Assembly: GCA_029204225.1 (NCBI GenBank)
Contig: MU833153.1
Location: 1 to 60,387 of the forward strand
From: Diphasiastrum complanatum
Lineage: Eukaryota > Streptophyta > Lycopodiopsida > Lycopodiales > Lycopodiaceae
Length of the DNA: 60,387 nt
Reading direction: 5' to 3'
Position 1 is the first letter of the stretch. Every line of letters starts with the position of its first letter. The notes under the pieces were generated by a model that saw only the letters and a program-made list of their open reading frames with translations, did not search any database and had not been told where the DNA came from. Made by a program: the position numbers and the translations under genes. Positions 55,571 to 60,387 of the stretch are shown here, piece after piece.

Positions 55571-55617
55571 TGGTATCAGAGCCTACGGAATTAAATCTGA
55601 TACAGTGGTATCAGAGC
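55571..55617 (+). other. Copia N primer binding site, duplicated
   Basis: TGGTATCAGAGC at 55571-55582 directly after the LTR and again at 55606-55617, 35 bp later. A third partial copy, AGTGGTATCTTCAC, lies near 55666. Confidence 0.9.
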
Positions 55618-55747
55618 ATACAACTTCAAAGCTTATACGATATCAGAACGAATCAGAGTCGATATAGTGGTATCTTCACACCCCTCTCAACATTCTTCAT
55701 ACATCCATCAACAAGCCGCTATCTGGAGTGATTCAGAAAATTAGAAG

Positions 55748-56263
55748 ATGTCGTCCATCATCAATATGCAAACTAAGATTACTACAATCTTGGACCCTGA
55801 AGGTCCAAACTACTTGATTTGGAAATGAAAGACTTCACTCTTATTGAAGGGTGAAGGTCTATGGCACTGAGTAGAATCAATAGAGGAGAAGGCAGTAGCT
55901 ACTCCTGGCAAAGAACTTCGGAAATGGAGTTTAAAAAATGACAAAGCGATAGCAATTATTGCGTCTTTAGTGCATGACAATATAATGCTAGATCTTACAT
56001 CAAATTTGAATGCAAAAGATTTATGGGAAGAATTGCAAACCAAGAATGAGACTTGATCTCGTAATAATATCATGTTCTTGGAAGACCAATTAACTTACCT
56101 ACAATGGGATGGCAAAGACATGAACACATTCGTGCGAAAGATAAAAGATATGTTTATTTCCTTGCAGAAGTCCTATGTTGAATACAAAGCAGAATGCTCC
56201 AGAGCAGCAGAAGACAAGGCAGCAAGGAAGATTCGGGAGCCACCTCACATTTTGTTTCCTTGA
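55748..56263 (+). pseudogene. Copia N gag, internally deleted
   Basis: MSSIINMQTKITTILDPEGP opens at 55748, with stops near 55826 and 55870, then TPGKELRKWSLKNDKAIAII, DLWEELQTKNET and FLEDQLTYLQWDGKDMNTF, a copia Gag. The frame jumps at about 56225 into the protease; the zinc knuckle is absent. Confidence 0.88.
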
Positions 56264-57199
56264 AACAAATATTGTCTAAGTATAAGAAGACGAACTATTC
56301 AAGATTCATTATACTTGGAGATGGTTCTAAGCACGTGGTTGATGGAATTGGTGTATTATGGCTGGACACGAATCAGGGTGACAAGAAACTGGAGGAAGTT
56401 GTCTATGTCCCTACTCTTGACAAAGATCTTCTATACATAGCTAAGATAGTCGATACAGGCATGTCAGTAACCTTCACAAAGAACTCTTGTAAATTGTTCG
56501 AGGAAGATTCTGGCAACAAAGAAGGAAATTTATATCACCTGAACATTCAAACGAGAATCGAACAAGCCAATCAAACTCATGAATCAACAGATATACTGTC
56601 GCATAAGAGGCTATGTCACATGAACATGGAAGCCTTGTATCAAGCCAACAAAAGTCAGAGAGTTGAAGGAGTCGAAATCAAAAGTAGAGATATTCGAACT
56701 ACCTGCGAATCCTGTCTTAATGGCAAGATGACTAGAACACCTTTCAGTAAAGATGTTTATAAAGCAACTAAGGTACTTGAAATTGTGCATTAGATATTTG
56801 TGGACCATTCGGAGTATTGTCGTTGGGTGATGCAAAGTACTTCATTACGTTTATTGATGACTTCAACAAGTTTGTTGTAGTTTACTTTATACGTACTAAA
56901 TCTGAAGCTTTCGAGAAATTCGTTGAGTATACGAATTGGGTTGAGAAGCAGACAGACAATAAGTTGAAACAAATTCGCACAGATCGTGGAGGTGAGAACA
57001 TTTCCAACAAATTCAAACTTGTACTGATCGAGGTATTATGCACACAAAGACTACATCTTACACACCTTTGCACAATAGAATGGTTGAATGAAAAAATCGT
57101 ACACTTATGGAAGCTGCAAGGTGTATGATGGCTCAACAAAAGCACCAAAACAGTTGTGGACAGAAGCAATGGCTACATCAAATTATCTTTAGAATCTTA
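56225..57199 (+). pseudogene. Copia N protease and integrase, left part
   Basis: Protease DSGATSHFVSLKQIL, LGDGSKHVVDGIGVL, VVYVPTLDKDLLYIAKI; integrase zinc region HKRLCHMNMEALYQ and CESCLNGKMTRTPF. Frame changes follow, then FITFIDDFNKFVVVYFIRT, RTDRGGENISNKF, and ending LWTEAMATSNYL near 57190, where the reading direction flips. Confidence 0.92.
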
Positions 57200-58155
57200 T
57201 TTAGAAATCTCGAATATCTAAAATGATCATTTATAGTGAATGAGTTGATTTTCCGATAGTCTACGCAAACCCACAACTTGTTTCTCATCCACAATATGGA
57301 TTTTTAGATCATGAGCCATTGCATAAATAACAAGTGAATTGATGTATGTTTGACTACCGGTGAGAAAGTATATTTGTAGTCAATTTCATACTTCTGTGAA
57401 AATCCTTTAGTAACTAACCTTGCTTTGTATCTGATGTTTTCTCCATCAGGACTTGTTTTGATCTTGTAGATCCACTTGCACTTAACTAGTTTTCTGCCAT
57501 CTGGTATAGGTGCAAGTGTCCATACATTGTTCTTATACATGGATGACATTTCGTCCTCCATTGCCTGAATCCAGCGATCTTTATCTGGTCCATTAATAGC
57601 TTCCTCGAATGTTTGAGGTTCATCAGAGAATCCACAAAATTTGATGGTTGTGTTAAAAACATCCCGATTGTATCTTTCTGGTGGTTTTCGTTGTCTGTCA
57701 GATCTTCTCACAGATGGTTTCAAGTTCGATTCTACAAGTTTCGAATTCGATTCCGATTTGAGCTTTTCTGCTGGAATTCAAACTGGCGATTCGAGTCTGT
57801 TAGGTACTCGATCTTGACCTCCCTCTGAATTTGGTAATTCTCTTTCATCTTTTGCTTGTTTTACTTCTATCGTCGTTGGTAGCTCATAATAGTTTTTGAG
57901 AATTTCATAGCTGACTAGATCACTGTCTGCTATATATTTCGACTCATCAAATTTAACATCTGGAACAAACTTTATCTTGTCAGTTTCGGATACATAGACA
58001 CGATAATATGACGAATGCAACTCGAATCCTACCAAAAAACCTTGTTTTGTCTTTTCATCGAGTTTCTTTCTTAGTTTATCTGGTATGTGCATATACATTA
58101 TGCATCCAAATGTCCGAACATGTGCAAGATTTGGCTTTGACTTCCATCGATTTAG
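57200..58155 (-). pseudogene. Copia N integrase end and RT start, inverted segment
   Basis: Read on the minus strand from 58155: KPNLAHVRTFGCIMYMHIPD, KLRKKLDEKTKQGFLVGFE (integrase C terminus), linker SVRRSDRQRKPPERYNRDVF, then RT WIQAMEDEMSSMYKNNVWTL, CKWIYKIKTSPDG, KARLVTKGFSQKYEIDY and TFSPVVKHTSI. Both ends fit reciprocally into the plus-strand frames on either side (integrase to 57199, RT from 58156), with a few codons missing at each junction. Two long open frames remain. Confidence 0.92.
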
Positions 58156-59323
58156 TGAGCCAAGAATATCCAGAATACGGATGTCACATGAATAAAAGCA
58201 TTTATGGTCTAAAACAAGCAGTCATACAATGGTATAGAAAGAAGGACGAAGCACTATGTTCCTTAGGCTTCAAACCTCTATTTGCTAAGTCGAATTCTAT
58301 ATCAAGCATGTCCAAAATGAAATAATCATTCTAGTTGTCTATTTTGATGACACACTTATCTTCTCAATAAGAGAAGTTAATTTCAGATCTCAAAAGAGAC
58401 ATTTATGAAATATTTGAGATCGCTGACCTAGGAGAAGCTAAAATCTATCTATACTTACAGATTCAAAGAGACTTTGAAGGTGGTAAGTTGTATCTTCACC
58501 AACAAAAGTACACTCAAAAGATCATTGAAGACTTCAATATGCTCGAATGCAAAGGTGTGCATACTCCCATGATACCTGGAACAATACTTAGCAAGGCAGA
58601 TTGTCCGTAGACTCTCGAGGAAGAGGACGAATGACCAAAACACCCTATTGTAGGCTGATTGGATCATTGTTATATCTAGCAGACAACACCAGACCTAATA
58701 TAGCGTTTGTAGTATACAAGCTGAGCCAATATAATCAGAACCCATGATCATTACATTGGAAGTTGGCAAAGAGAGTACTACAACATCTCCAAGAAACGAA
58801 AGACTATGGACTGTGTTATTCGAAGGAAGCTAGATTTCACATCGAATCTTACAGTGATGCAAGCTGGGCATCCATGAAGGACGATAACAAAAGTATTACA
58901 GGAGGTTGTACTCTAGCATCTAGCGCAACCATACTCTGGATAAGCAAGAAGCAAACAATAGTAGCTCAATCTTCCTATGAAGCGGAATATGTAGTAGCAA
59001 CCAAGATGGCAAACGAGCTGATCTGGATTAAACAGATGTTGGAAGGATTTGATAAATCTATTTCTGAACCTTTTGTCTTGTTAATGGACAACACTTCAGC
59101 AATCTATCTTATGAAAGATCCCGTATTTCACTCAAATACGAAGCACATAACTATCAAATATCATGTGATTCGAGACTTAGTCGAGAAGAAGATACTGAAG
59201 ACAGTCTTCATACCCACAGAGGAAATGACAGCTGATATATTTATGAAGCCACTCAGTAAAGCTTTGTTCGAGAAGCAGCGAAGAAGATTGGGGTTAATCC
59301 AACTGCCCACTTTGAGAGGGAGC
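58156..59323 (+). pseudogene. Copia N reverse transcriptase end and RNase H
   Basis: RT: CHMNKSIYGLKQAVIQWYRK, ALCSLGFKP, catalytic VVYFDDTLIFS near 58345, IFEIADLGEAKIYLYLQIQ and YTQKIIEDFNMLECK. RNase H is open: SYSDASWASMKDDNKSITGG, AQSSYEAEYVVATKMANELI, LMDNTSAIYLMKDPVFHSNT, KHITIKYHVIRDLVE and MTADIFMKPLSKALFEKQRR. The polypurine tract is at about 59313-59322. Confidence 0.94.
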
Positions 59324-60231
59324 TGTAGAACAACTGATCAGACAGATCTTGATTCTACTAACAAAGCGTGTAGTTTACTTGACAAAGAATAAGAAACGAA
59401 CGTGAACTCGAAACATTTTTATTCATGATCAACCTCAAAGGATTCACAAACTTTGTCTTGCAGTCAACTCGAAAGATTCGCAAAACAGTTACTTGTAGAA
59501 GCTCGTGGCTTTTTTGTTGAAGGTCGAAAGATTCGTGAACAGAATCTTGTCGCAAAATATTTTGTTTCTTGTTCAAACCTCAGATGTCGCAAAATTGTCG
59601 CGAACAATTCGCATAATCTTCTGGACTGTTCTTCAAGCTCACCTGTCGCTAACTATTCGCAAAATATTCTGGATTTCTTCTTCATGCTCAAAGTTGTCAT
59701 CTGTTGCAAACAATCTACAAAAGATGAAAATGTCGCGAAGAGACAAGTGTCGCAAATAATTCGTGAAACACGAAGCTGAGACGAAGAGATAGATTGTCAC
59801 GAATAATTCACGAATAGAATTTATTCGACCTTGGAAACAAAGTGTGTGTTTGAATATCAACCGTCGTAAATGGTTAGATATCTACTATTATAGCATTAAA
59901 AGGCCAAACGACCTGTAAATAAAAGGCCAAAAGAGCTGTCCTGTAGCAATATAAATACATGTGCACACAACAACGAGATAAGATAGCAAGAGATGTATAC
60001 TGATGATTCAGATTTAGAGTTATAAAAATTCATTTTTTGATCAATAGTTTTTTATTGTCTAAAATTGCCTTAAGTTGTCTCTTTATTCCGCAAGCATATT
60101 CAATCAAAGCTAATACTGTTCTATTAGTACATAGATCAGATACAGACCCGATTGAAGACACTGATATTAGTTTGATTTATTCAAACTTTCATCGTGTTCT
60201 CTGTGGAAGAATAATTACTATTTTTCCTACA
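59324..60231 (+). repeat. Copia N 3' LTR
   Basis: 908 bp, colinear with the 5' LTR but with small deletions and many transitions, several of which destroy CpG in the TTCGCGAA words. Confidence 0.95.
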
Positions 60232-60387
60232 GAATCTGGGAAAAGCCTTTGGCGACTAGTTTGGCCTTGTAACGATTTAGCCTTCCTTCAGCGTCATACT
60301 TCACCTTGGATATCCATTTGCATGGAATTGGGTTTTCGGTCCTTTGGCAGCTTAGTGACTGTCCATGTTTGATTCTCCATCAAGTTC
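60232..60387 (-). pseudogene. Copia M reverse transcriptase, N-terminal piece
   Basis: Minus frames: [45 protein letters not shown], the RT region that directly precedes HSETFSPVVKHA at 54612. Starts with the target duplication GAATC. It continues beyond the window. Confidence 0.9.

Larger units (their letters stand above)
54613..60231 (+). mobile_element. Copia N, complete element nested in copia M
   Basis: Bounded by TGTAGAAC at 54613 and CCTACA at 60231, with target duplication GAATC at 54608-54612 and 60232-60236. Contains both LTRs, primer site, gag, protease, integrase, RT and RNase H, and a polypurine tract (GAGAGGGAGC) before the 3' LTR. A segment of about 0.95 kb (57200-58155) covering the integrase end and RT start is inverted. 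Many stops and frame changes. Confidence 0.95.

Overview
This is a nuclear window from a land plant, AT-rich and dominated by decayed LTR retrotransposons. The only clear host gene is a complete delta-tubulin gene in four exons on the minus strand (629-2582). Delta-tubulin accompanies triplet-microtubule centrioles and basal bodies. It is absent from flowering plants and kept by lineages with flagellate sperm. A delta-tubulin gene beside dense plant-type Ty1-copia and Ty3-gypsy elements therefore points to a fern, cycad, Ginkgo, lycophyte or similar plant. This is inference; the sequence does not name the species.

Layout. 1-2.6 kb: delta-tubulin. 4-7 kb: minus-strand LINE pieces (endonuclease at the right, zinc-knuckle tail at the left) around a decayed chromovirus. 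7-9 kb: copia gag and chromodomain scraps. 9-19.9 kb: a four-level nest. A minus-strand gypsy gag (C) abuts minus-strand copia B; copia A is inserted in the gag of B (target duplication GGATC); gypsy D is inserted in the 3' LTR of A (target duplication CTAAC). 22.2-26.2 kb: the most unusual part, a tyrosine-recombinase element of Crypton/DUF3504 type, followed head-to-tail by a shorter non-coding relative with the same end sequences. 26.2-29 kb: gypsy and LTR fragments. 29-46.6 kb: two copies (E and F) of a non-chromodomain gypsy family with a tRNA-Asp-like primer site and an array of zinc knuckles in Gag, broken up by two copia elements (I and H). 47.5-48.2 kb: a MITE-like element. 48.2-54.3 kb: mosaic copia and solo-LTR remains. 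54.3-60.4 kb: a complete copia (N, target duplication GAATC) inserted in the reverse transcriptase of a minus-strand copia (M).

The elements do not work together as a pathway; what they record is a history. Nesting gives relative ages, and stop codons together with indels show that nearly all are dead. Gypsy F and copia N each carry an internal inverted segment with breakpoints inside the integrase region. The Crypton-like element has three reading-frame breaks, so it is probably inactive, but it keeps a recognisable recombinase domain and one plausible intron. No rRNA, tRNA or CRISPR was found.
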